From NCBI GenBank assembly GCA_003456095.1, contig DMPF01000181.1, positions 1 through 5,733 on the forward strand: a stretch of 5,733 bases of DNA, in the 5' to 3' direction. This DNA comes from Bacillota bacterium (GTDB lineage: Bacteria; Bacillota; Dethiobacteria; DTU022; UBA8154). The first letter of the stretch is position 1. The number at the start of each line of letters is the position of its first letter. Made by a program: the position numbers and the translations under genes. Positions 1-5,698 of this stretch are shown here, piece after piece. Below the pieces are notes generated by a model, which saw only the letters and a list, made by a program, of their open reading frames with translations, did not search any database and was not told the DNA's origin.

Positions 1-537
1 TTTCTTAAAAAGTGATGGACTGTAAGTCTCCTGATAACAGGCATACCAGCTGACTCCCAGCCTGGCAAATTTCCTAAGCAACCCGGCTTCAACCACACCG
101 GGAGAGACCATTAAGGGCAAATTGGTCAGCTGTAAAACGTCGTTTACCGTTTCCTCCAGCACTTTGCCGTTATTATTCAAATAGAAAGGGTCCTCCCCCA
201 TGGTAAGATCAAGGAGGTTTACGCCGGATGCAGCCAATCCCTCCGATATTTTTAATATATCATCCCGCGTTTTGCGATATCTGTCCATGCTATTGTTAGC
301 AGAAAAATTACAGAAAGAACAATAATTCCGGCAATATGTGGAAAAGTAAAGGAATCCATATAGAAACACAACATCTCCAAAAAAATGGGAGCGTATACGG
401 CGTGCACCATCTTTGAGCAGCTCAATCTTATCTTCATCCTCAATGTTTAGCAGATAGCGCAATTCTACAGCAGATAATGGATTGTTTTCCAGGGCCTTCT
501 CCGTTAAGTTCTCCAGTGTAAAAGAATTGTTTTTCAA
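1..537 (-). CDS. pylB: PylB, 3-methylornithine synthase (N-terminal 179 residues, cut by left window edge)
   Basis: PylB is a radical SAM mutase that converts L-lysine to (3R)-3-methyl-D-ornithine, the first step of pyrrolysine synthesis. I translated this partial frame directly: it is open from 537 to position 1, and the 3' end lies outside the window. The radical SAM cluster motif CxxxCxxC is at C69, C73 and C76, inside a segment reading FLYFSTYCRNYCSFC. Downstream the PylB-typical DLTMGEDP (110-117) and YQETY (168-172) are present. About 50 residues precede the barrel, as I recall for archaeal PylB. The start is inferred as TTG at 537: an in-frame stop (the pylSc TAA) lies 24 nt upstream, no ATG occurs before the SAM motif, and GGGGG at 547-551 sits 9 nt upstream as a weak ribosome site. 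It is the last gene visible in the mtbA-pylSn-pylSc-pylB unit; pylC and pylD probably follow. Family identity is secure, exact start less so. Confidence 0.95.
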   Translation of the reverse strand, partial: MKNNSFTLENLTEKALENNPLSAVELRYLLNIEDEDKIELLKDGARRIRSHFFGDVVFLYGFLYFSTYCRNYCSFCNFSANNSMDRYRKTRDDILKISEGLAASGVNLLDLTMGEDPFYLNNNGKVLEETVNDVLQLTNLPLMVSPGVVEAGLLRKFARLGVSWYACYQETYSPSLFKK

Positions 538-561
538 CTTGGGTAACCCCCGCTGGAATAA

Positions 562-1377
562 TTAAATATTTAAGCGCGCTCCATCTTGATAGCTCAGGCT
601 TTTACCTACACGCCTGATAGTCCTGTAGCCCTTCAAAACCATGGTAAACCGTTCCAAACCTAAGCCCATACCATACCATGATCCACTAATATCCCAGTTT
701 TGATCCAGCCGGTGCGGTCCCACAGCAGCGGAAGCAATTTCCATGCCCTTTACAGTAATATCAATGGTGCAACCGTAAATCTCGCTCTTTTCCTCCACCA
801 ACTGGTAGGAAAGATGGAAAGGTTCAAAGAGCTCCTTTACGGTATTCTGCAGTTCTTCCAGGGGCTGGCTGCAACCATGGCATACCAGATTTAACATGGT
901 AAACTCTTCAGTATGGTTAGAGCCCTTTGTCTCTTTACGAAAACAAGAGCCAATTTCGAAAATTTTCAACGGCTCACCCCAATGTCTCTTCAGTTGTCGC
1001 AGCATATAATACAGATGGGGAGCCAGCATGGGGCGCAGGCATTTGTTACCATCAACCCAGTAAACCTGTCTCCAAAGTGGCATCTCCTCCGTAAGGCCCA
1101 TCTTCTCCAGCATTCCCCTGGACATCATTACGGGAGTTAAAACTTCAATAAAATCGAGCTTTGTCAGACCTTTAATCAGTTTTTGCTCAACAAGCCTCAC
1201 CTCCGGGCGCTTTCTCCCCCGTAACAATGCCAGGACCGCCTTGTTTTCTTGAATTAGTTTTCTTTCCAGCTGCCTGAAGGAGCTATCCCGGTCCTCATCA
1301 CTGGCAAAACCCATTCCAAGATTTGGATTGTCTCCCAGTTCAATAAGCCTTTGTATCTGCACCTTGGTGTAATTCAT
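562..1377 (-). CDS. pylSc: PylSc, catalytic domain of split pyrrolysyl-tRNA synthetase
   Basis: This class II aminoacyl-tRNA synthetase core activates pyrrolysine and charges tRNA-Pyl. It is 271 aa, close to the Desulfitobacterium protein. Motif 1 is around P82, motif 2 runs from F140 to L164 with R147, and motif 3 is GLGLERF at 238-244. Residues matching the Methanosarcina pyrrolysine pocket are present: A119, L122, Y123, L126, N163, Y201 and W234. The position equivalent to archaeal C348 is V165, and the usual YGDT reads YGCT (201-204). The frame is open up to 1518 and has an ATG at 1497, but I chose the ATG at 1377: the protein then starts MNYTKVQIQRL, matching the start of D. hafniense PylSc, with GGTGAT just upstream, while the longer version only reads pylSn out of frame. 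It starts 10 nt after the pylSn stop. Alignments are from memory, not computed. Confidence 0.96.
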   Translation of the reverse strand: MNYTKVQIQRLIELGDNPNLGMGFASDEDRDSSFRQLERKLIQENKAVLALLRGRKRPEVRLVEQKLIKGLTKLDFIEVLTPVMMSRGMLEKMGLTEEMPLWRQVYWVDGNKCLRPMLAPHLYYMLRQLKRHWGEPLKIFEIGSCFRKETKGSNHTEEFTMLNLVCHGCSQPLEELQNTVKELFEPFHLSYQLVEEKSEIYGCTIDITVKGMEIASAAVGPHRLDQNWDISGSWYGMGLGLERFTMVLKGYRTIRRVGKSLSYQDGARLNI

Positions 1378-1387
1378 CAGATCACCG
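1378..1387 (-). promoter_or_regulatory. Short pylSn-pylSc spacer carrying the pylSc ribosome site
   Basis: The 10 nt between the pylSn stop and the pylSc ATG carry GGTGAT, complementary to the anti-Shine-Dalgarno end of 16S rRNA, 3 nt before the ATG. This site decides the pylSc start at 1377 over the upstream ATG at 1497, and it shows that the two synthetase halves are translated independently from one message. Confidence 0.6.
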
Positions 1388-1726
1388 TTATTTAAATAAA
1401 GTGTTGGCATACTTGCTGATCTTCCATAATGGTATACGGCACCTGGCACAAGCCCTCTCCGCCCATTTGTTACGCAACCACCTGGCAGCACGTCCATTTT
1501 TAGAAATACGTACTTTGATCACTTCATGGCAATGGGTCTCCAGAATCATATAATTACCGTCTTTTTCAATGGTTTTGATGCCGTGTAAAACCCCGGAGCG
1601 GGAGGGCCACAATTTTATTTTTTCCAGGATTTTAAAAATCGGCCTGTGCTTTTGCACATACCTCAATTTCTTTTGTTCTTTTTTTGCTGCTTCGTCATCT
1701 GTTTTCACAGCAACCTTTAACATCAT
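1388..1726 (-). CDS. pylSn: PylSn, tRNA-Pyl-binding domain of split pyrrolysyl-tRNA synthetase
   Basis: PylSn is the small zinc-containing protein that binds tRNA-Pyl tightly and assists PylSc; in archaea it is the N-terminal domain of a single PylS. The 112-aa product has the family signature: LWPSRSGVLHGIK (39-51), NGRAARWLRN (77-86) and CARCRIP (93-99). Candidate zinc ligands H48, C66, C93 and C96 match the ligand pattern of the archaeal domain. About 35 lysine-rich residues precede the core, longer than the archaeal N-terminus. Tandem ATGs lie at 1726 and 1723; an in-frame TGA two codons upstream rules out an earlier start. AAGGAG at 1740-1745 is 13 nt from the first ATG, rather far, so translation may be modest. 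It ends with TAA and sits between mtbA (55 nt) and pylSc (10 nt). In the D. hafniense operon, as I recall, pylSn lies last, after pylD, so this order differs. Confidence 0.93.
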   Translation of the reverse strand: MMLKVAVKTDDEAAKKEQKKLRYVQKHRPIFKILEKIKLWPSRSGVLHGIKTIEKDGNYMILETHCHEVIKVRISKNGRAARWLRNKWAERACARCRIPLWKISKYANTLFK

Positions 1727-1781
1727 TTTTCAGGCACAACTCCTTTTTAAAACAAAGCGGCAATGGTAATATGCTGTAAGG

Positions 1782-2795
1782 TCAACTTGCCTCTTCCGCT
1801 GCCCTGACCATAGCCTTTAGATTTGACAGCGGTGAACCGGGAGCTATTGAGCAACCTGGAGCGATCATATCATAGCCCATTTCCATTGCTTTTAAAGATT
1901 GCTGGAAAACTTCATCGGCACTGCCGGAGAAAAGAGTTACGATGGCATCAATTCCTCCCACGATGGGAATTACGCGGTCAAATTTTTTCAGCTTTTCCTG
2001 TGCTGCAGGGACATCCACAACCGGTTCGACGCTCAGTATAGCTGCTCCGGCGTTGGCCATATCCTCGATAATTGGATCCGTTTTCCCACAAATATGCAGG
2101 ATAGCGGGGGCGGATAAAGCTTCGATCTGTCTCTTTTCCCAGGGAAATACCAGTTCGCGGTAGATTTTCGGGCTAATCATATCCATGGAGGCCATCATAT
2201 CTTCCACGCATATGATATCGGCACCGGCTTCAATGAGGGCTTTAGCCAAAATCGTTCCCGCTTCTTCTGCAAGATCAAGAAAGGGTTTAACGCTATCCGG
2301 TTTTTTAAAACTGGCTTTCAATATGTCGGTTATGCCCACAAGACTGGCGGCAATACTAAACGGACCAATGATGCCGCCCATGACAACGGCTCTGTCTCCA
2401 ACTTCTTCCTTCAGTATTTTCACAGCTTTGATTAATTCAGGTATACGTCCCTGCTTGAGATAATCTTCCGGTATAGATTTAACCCCATCTGCAAGTTTGT
2501 AAGGGTGGACGTTTACGCTGGGGATACCTTCTCTGCCGGCATACTTTATCCCTGCCCCCAATGCTTCCGCCTCGATGGTCTGGCAAAAGGGCACTCTTAC
2601 CGCATCAAAACCGGCCATGGTATATGCAGCCAGGGCAAGCCTGGCCATTTCTTCCCCCTTTTGGTGGGCTTCCGGCCAGAAAACCTGAAGCTCATCCATT
2701 TCTTCATAGATTCCCGTCTGGTCGGCACAAAAAACAGGTGTTCGGTCAACTTTCTTCCCCGTCATTTTGTTAAAAAAACGTTCCCTGGAGTTCAT
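1782..2795 (-). CDS. mtbA: MtbA/MtaA-family methylcorrinoid methyltransferase (uroporphyrinogen decarboxylase fold)
   Basis: Members of this zinc-dependent family take a methyl group from a methylated corrinoid protein and pass it to a thiol or folate: coenzyme M in methanogens, tetrahydrofolate in acetogens such as Moorella. The 337-aa product has the family layout: RERFFNKMTGKKVDRTPVF at the N-terminus (4-22), VVMGGIIGPFSIAA (137-150), ICVEDMMA (195-202), and the zinc ligands H234 and C236 (in HICG) with C315 (in APGCSIAPGSP). ATGs occur at 2813, 2804 and 2795; I chose 2795 because GAAAGGA at 2804-2810 is 8 nt upstream and the family usually starts just before the RERF segment. A sigma-A-like promoter lies about 100 nt upstream. 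Its position directly before pylSn-pylSc-pylB argues for methylamine metabolism, hence the mtbA label, but MtaA-like use (methanol) or another substrate cannot be excluded from sequence. It ends with TGA. Confidence 0.85.
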   Translation of the reverse strand: MNSRERFFNKMTGKKVDRTPVFCADQTGIYEEMDELQVFWPEAHQKGEEMARLALAAYTMAGFDAVRVPFCQTIEAEALGAGIKYAGREGIPSVNVHPYKLADGVKSIPEDYLKQGRIPELIKAVKILKEEVGDRAVVMGGIIGPFSIAASLVGITDILKASFKKPDSVKPFLDLAEEAGTILAKALIEAGADIICVEDMMASMDMISPKIYRELVFPWEKRQIEALSAPAILHICGKTDPIIEDMANAGAAILSVEPVVDVPAAQEKLKKFDRVIPIVGGIDAIVTLFSGSADEVFQQSLKAMEMGYDMIAPGCSIAPGSPLSNLKAMVRAAEEAS

Positions 2796-2810
2796 TGAAG
2801 ACATCCTTTC
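2796..2810 (-). promoter_or_regulatory. Ribosome site that sets the mtbA start
   Basis: GAAAGGA (2804-2810) is spaced 8 nt from the ATG at 2795. The ATG at 2804 abuts this site and the ATG at 2813 has no purine-rich stretch before it, so the third ATG is preferred. Confidence 0.6.
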
Positions 2811-2813
2811 CAT

Positions 2814-2944
2814 CTTAAAGATGTTTTTACTTTGCTTCAGCGCATTATTTGTTTTAATTATTTTAAGTATTTGCTAATTTATATTTGTTTCATTGTACCA
2901 AACTTTCATAAATTAATCAATAATGAATTTTCAGTAAGCTGATT
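2814..2944. other. AT-rich intergenic region between ramA and mtbA
   Basis: This 131-nt gap is far richer in A+T than the flanking genes. It contains a sigma-A-like promoter on the minus strand (2892-2920) and an open 12-codon extension of the ramA frame beyond its TAG (to a TGA at 2906-2908). I see no GC-rich hairpin with a T-run, so transcription from ramA may read through into mtbA. No tRNA, including tRNA-Pyl, is recognisable. Confidence 0.6.
2892..2920 (-). promoter_or_regulatory. Sigma-A-type promoter for mtbA-pylSn-pylSc-pylB
   Basis: On the minus strand TTGATT (2915-2920, 4 of 6 to TTGACA) is followed after exactly 17 nt by TACAAT (2892-2897, 5 of 6 to TATAAT). A transcript would start near 2885 and leave a 5' leader of roughly 90 nt before the mtbA ATG at 2795. 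The match and spacing are good for a vegetative promoter, though AT-rich sequence raises the chance of coincidence. It implies that the methyltransferase and Pyl genes can be expressed apart from the upstream GTPase and ramA. Confidence 0.6.
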
Positions 2945-4579
2945 CTAGCCCTTAACCCCTACCTGCGTCCAAAATGACGGGAGATGGAATACGCCTGCGG
3001 AACATATATGCTCACAACGCCTGCAAGCCGTCCCGCTGCAGCGATCCATGCGTATGCTGATACCCCCCTGTTCATCCAAAAATATCGCGGCTTCGGGGCA
3101 TTCCGTTTCACACCTGCCACACCCGCTGCACCCGGGTATTTCCCAACGCTTTACCATACCTACATTCTCTATGCTATTGATCCCACCGGGACCGGGATCG
3201 CTGATATCACGCAGCACTTTTTTAATAACCCGGGCATCATGATGGGGTGTTGAAATAGTGGGGAGACGGTACATGGCGGCAAATTTTTCATAATCGCCCC
3301 AGGGCAGCCCCTCCGTCCAGTAGGATAGCTCCAGCAGGTAAGCCTTTTCAAAGATTTTGGAATTCCCGAACATACAATGACTGGCACGCAGTTCCCTTGC
3401 CTTGTCTTCGAGAAACTTGAGCAGCTCCGGTTCTTCAACCAGCATGCGTGCCAGGTTCAGGGATGTATTGCCAACCTGGTAGATCTCTTTAACCCGGGGA
3501 GGCACCAGGCCCACATGTAATGCCTTAAGTGCATCAACATACGTCCCTGATGCGCCGGCCATATATGCCACCTCAATATCATCCCCGCTTATCCCCGCTT
3601 CTGCCGCCAGGGTGAGGTAGCCGGCCCTGATCGCGCCGATAGCTTTTCCCGCCTCGGCCAGGTCGTCTTCCCCAAAACGTATCTCATCGGCAAGCTTTAA
3701 AAATGTACTGGCGCTGTTGATCCGGGGAAGTTTAATCAGGCCTGTTTCCATTCCCCGGGAGACGGTGGCTATGACACCTGTGCCCGTAATACCCCTGGCC
3801 CTGGCGGGGCCCGGGGCCAGGACGGCTCCGTTGTCAAGGCGCACAAGATCTCCTTCTACCGAAATCATATTCTCGTCAAGGATTAAACAGCGGTCCCCGG
3901 CTGCCTGGGGCACCAGATCCACAATGGCTCCGGGAGCTGCCAGCATACCCCGGTCAATATGCTGGCCTTCAAGGGCGGGGCCGGCGGCACAGGAACCGGT
4001 AATAATCCTGTCGTCAACCTTTAAAGCAATCTCAGCATTCGTGCCATAATCGGTTGCCAGGGAAATTTTTTCTTGCTCCAGTATGCCGGAAAGGATCAGT
4101 AAAGCCAGGGCATCGGCCCCGATCTCATGTTTCACGGCCGGCGGGATCAGAACCAGGCATTCCCGTGGAACATCAAGCACGGGGAAGCGTTCCCCCTTGT
4201 ATTCCTTACTGCCCCGGTCAGGAGGCACAATACCCAGAAGCTGCTGTTTCTTTTCACCGGCAAAGGCAAGATCCCGAATTTCAATATTTTCAAAAAGGGA
4301 AAGCTGGATCGGGTTACCACAGACCGCCAGCGTCTCTATCTTCATTTCCTCTGTCTTCAATAATATAGCGATAATCTGGTTGACGGCAGCGATAATAATG
4401 TTTTGGGATAGATCCGTCCCCGCTTCCAGGGCGAAATTTAGATGATCGATGACATTGGCGCCCGGCAGGGGATGACGTGCTGTAATGGCCGTGGCCATTA
4501 CCTTTTTTTCAGCAAGGTCGATCAGCTGGCCACGAAAGCCACTGGTACCAAGGTCCAAGGCAATTCCTACCTTTTTCAA
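2945..4579 (-). CDS. ramA: RamA-type ATP-dependent reductive activase of corrinoid proteins
   Basis: RamA reduces the inactive Co(II) corrinoid of methylamine/methanol corrinoid proteins to Co(I) using ATP and low-potential electrons. The 544-aa product is about the length of the Methanosarcina protein. It begins with an ASKHA-type nucleotide site, ALDLGTSGFRG (7-17), and has the second motif TDYGTNAEIAL (176-186) and SCAAGPALEG (196-205) typical of RACo/RamA activators, then TGTGVIATVSRG (265-276). The C-terminus carries a two-cluster ferredoxin: C484, C487, C490, C494 (CxxCxxCxxxCP) and C514, C519, C522, C526 (Cx4CxxCxxxCS). Start is TTG at 4579: AGGAGG at 4589-4594 is 9 nt upstream, inside the end of the GTPase gene, and the protein then opens MKKVGIALDLGTS. 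Only 3 nt separate it from the GTPase stop, so translation is probably coupled. The stop is TAG, notable in an organism that decodes UAG as pyrrolysine. Confidence 0.93.
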   Translation of the reverse strand: MKKVGIALDLGTSGFRGQLIDLAEKKVMATAITARHPLPGANVIDHLNFALEAGTDLSQNIIIAAVNQIIAILLKTEEMKIETLAVCGNPIQLSLFENIEIRDLAFAGEKKQQLLGIVPPDRGSKEYKGERFPVLDVPRECLVLIPPAVKHEIGADALALLILSGILEQEKISLATDYGTNAEIALKVDDRIITGSCAAGPALEGQHIDRGMLAAPGAIVDLVPQAAGDRCLILDENMISVEGDLVRLDNGAVLAPGPARARGITGTGVIATVSRGMETGLIKLPRINSASTFLKLADEIRFGEDDLAEAGKAIGAIRAGYLTLAAEAGISGDDIEVAYMAGASGTYVDALKALHVGLVPPRVKEIYQVGNTSLNLARMLVEEPELLKFLEDKARELRASHCMFGNSKIFEKAYLLELSYWTEGLPWGDYEKFAAMYRLPTISTPHHDARVIKKVLRDISDPGPGGINSIENVGMVKRWEIPGCSGCGRCETECPEAAIFLDEQGGISIRMDRCSGTACRRCEHICSAGVFHLPSFWTQVGVKG

Positions 4580-4594
4580 GGTTCAAATCCTCCT
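4580..4594 (-). promoter_or_regulatory. Ribosome site supporting the TTG start of ramA
   Basis: A perfect AGGAGG (4589-4594) lies within the last codons of the upstream GTPase gene, 9 nt before TTG at 4579. It supports a non-ATG start for ramA and translational coupling across the 3-nt gap. Confidence 0.7.
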
Positions 4595-5530
4595 GTGTTT
4601 ACACTGTGCAAGTTGCGCCACCATTTTATCCTTACGTAAATGGCGGCCGGCTATGAACATTTTTCCTCCCGGCTGCACTTTCTGCATTGGTGTTATCGTT
4701 ACATATCCCGAGGCGAGGTTAAAGAGAACCCATCCCCTTTGATCCAGGTGGACGATTCCCTTGGCCCGTATCACCTGGCCAAATGCCTCCCTCTGAAGGG
4801 ACTGCAAAAAAAGGTTAAAATCGTCTGGCAAGTAGGAATCGTTACAGATAAAGGAAATTTTCTCCAGGTCTTTAACAGCGGGAATTTGCGAAATGGTTCC
4901 GTGCGCATGCTCCGGTTCTTCATGATGGATACCAGCCAAAGACCATTGGTCCACCTGGTAATAGTCATCAAAAGATATTTTGCAAAAGCTGGTTACAATA
5001 ATTTTCGCTCTCAGCTTAAAAGACAGTGCCACGGACATTATATCCGCGATAACCGCACCATCTTCCAGGTCGGCTTTATTAATAATGACGAGCCCGGCTG
5101 CTTCCAACTGCGCTTCCACGTATAATTGGTTTTGCTTGTAGAAACTAAAAAAGTTGGCAGCGTCGATGATACAGATAATACGCAACTGCTCCACATACGG
5201 CTCCAGCCTGAGGCTGCCCAGAACCTGCAGCAGGCTTCTGACCGTGGCTATGCCTGACGGTTCAATGAGCAGACGCTGCGGCGCGTAATTTTTTGCCAGC
5301 ATCTCCACTTGACCTGCCAGATCCCTGCTCAAGGTACAGCAGATACATCCGCTGGGAAGTTCCACAACCTCCGCACCACTTTGCGCCAGGACCGCTCCGT
5401 CGATACCTATATCGCCAAATTCATTGACAATAACAGCAACTCTTTCCCGGGGAAGCAATAGCTCCATCATATTCAAAATAAAGGTGGTCTTGCCGCTGCC
5501 CAGGAATCCGATCACCACATCGACTAGCAC
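4583..5530 (-). CDS. CobW/COG0523-family metallochaperone GTPase
   Basis: This is a G3E-family GTPase of the CobW/P47K group, proteins that deliver metals (Co, Zn, Ni, Fe) to target enzymes. The 315-aa product shows Walker A GFLGSGKTT (8-16), NEFGDIGIDG (36-45), the diagnostic metal site GCICC (C62, C64, C65), IEPSGIA (89-95) and the guanine motif NKAD (151-154). A histidine-rich stretch (H202, H203, H208, H210) could bind metal, and a CobW C-terminal domain covers about 226-305. I chose GTG at 5530: GGAGGAGG (5538-5545) is 7 nt upstream and the GTPase fold then starts at once. An in-frame ATG at 5611 would add 27 residues spanning a terminator-like hairpin, without a ribosome site. It is first in the cluster and coupled to ramA, suggesting metal or corrinoid supply for the methyltransferase system; the metal cannot be told from sequence, so I give no symbol. 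Confidence 0.9.
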   Translation of the reverse strand: MLVDVVIGFLGSGKTTFILNMMELLLPRERVAVIVNEFGDIGIDGAVLAQSGAEVVELPSGCICCTLSRDLAGQVEMLAKNYAPQRLLIEPSGIATVRSLLQVLGSLRLEPYVEQLRIICIIDAANFFSFYKQNQLYVEAQLEAAGLVIINKADLEDGAVIADIMSVALSFKLRAKIIVTSFCKISFDDYYQVDQWSLAGIHHEEPEHAHGTISQIPAVKDLEKISFICNDSYLPDDFNLFLQSLQREAFGQVIRAKGIVHLDQRGWVLFNLASGYVTITPMQKVQPGGKMFIAGRHLRKDKMVAQLAQCKHRRI

Positions 5531-5545
5531 CGCACAACCTCCTCC
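5531..5545 (-). promoter_or_regulatory. Ribosome site supporting the GTG start of the GTPase
   Basis: GGAGGAGG (5538-5545) precedes GTG at 5530 by 7 nt. It is the strongest Shine-Dalgarno sequence in the window and the main reason for preferring this start over the ATG at 5611. Confidence 0.75.
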
Positions 5546-5556
5546 AGACAATGATA

Positions 5557-5601
5557 GAAGAAAAGGCAAGACGCCTTGTTTACACTTCACGGCGTCTCGC
5601 C
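5557..5601 (-). terminator. Intrinsic terminator-like hairpin in the leader of the GTPase-ramA transcript
   Basis: Read on the minus strand, GGCGAGACGCC (5591-5601) and GGCGTCTTGCC (5565-5575) form an 11-bp GC-rich stem with one G-U pair and a 15-nt loop (5576-5590), followed by TTTTCTTC (5557-5564). That is the form of a rho-independent terminator with a slightly interrupted T-run. It lies about 27 nt before the GTG start of the GTPase, so it either ends transcription entering from the right or acts as an attenuator for the operon. On the plus strand the stem is followed by a poorer T-run (near 5610-5615), so minus-strand action is more likely. I see no recognisable riboswitch around it, though the leader may begin outside the window. 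Confidence 0.55.
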
Positions 5602-5650
5602 TACCCTCCATTTTTGTTTGCTGTACGCTTATTTTCTTCCCGGGATTTAT

Positions 5651-5659
5651 TGCTATAAT
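5651..5659 (+). promoter_or_regulatory. Extended -10 promoter element facing right (divergent)
   Basis: TGCTATAAT on the plus strand is a perfect TGnTATAAT extended -10 box. The hexamer 17 nt upstream (ATTTTC, 5631-5636) is a poor -35, but extended -10 promoters often do without one. Transcription would start near 5666 and run out of the right edge, away from the minus-strand cluster. No comparably good minus-strand promoter is visible between 5602 and 5733, so the cluster promoter may lie beyond the edge. Confidence 0.4.
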
Positions 5660-5698
5660 CCTGCTTCAACCTAAGATACAACAAGAGAGGAACTTCAG

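Noticed and set aside
252..443. 63-codon minus-strand ORF with hydrophobic product
   Set aside because: It overlaps pylB in another frame; the pylB frame carries the radical SAM motif and conserved DLTMGEDP, so this is a shadow.
1378..1497. 40-codon N-terminal extension of PylSc from the ATG at 1497
   Set aside because: It reads the 3' part of pylSn out of frame, has no family similarity, and a better start with a ribosome site exists at 1377.
1727..1781. Possible promoter or terminator between mtbA and pylSn
   Set aside because: A TTGACC overlaps the mtbA stop but no fitting -10 box follows, and no hairpin is visible; it is treated as a plain intra-operon spacer.
2909..2931. Imperfect dyad TTCAT-N13-ATGAA over the -35 region of the internal promoter
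   Set aside because: Only 5 bp per arm in very AT-rich sequence; not distinguishable from chance as an operator or terminator.
3717..5125. Several plus-strand ORFs of 65 to 161 codons opposite ramA and the GTPase gene
   Set aside because: All lie antisense to well-supported genes, show no domain motifs, and are best explained as shadows.
5531..5611. 27-codon N-terminal extension of the GTPase from the ATG at 5611
   Set aside because: No ribosome site precedes it, it spans a terminator-like hairpin, and the GTG at 5530 has a near-perfect Shine-Dalgarno site and fits the family start.
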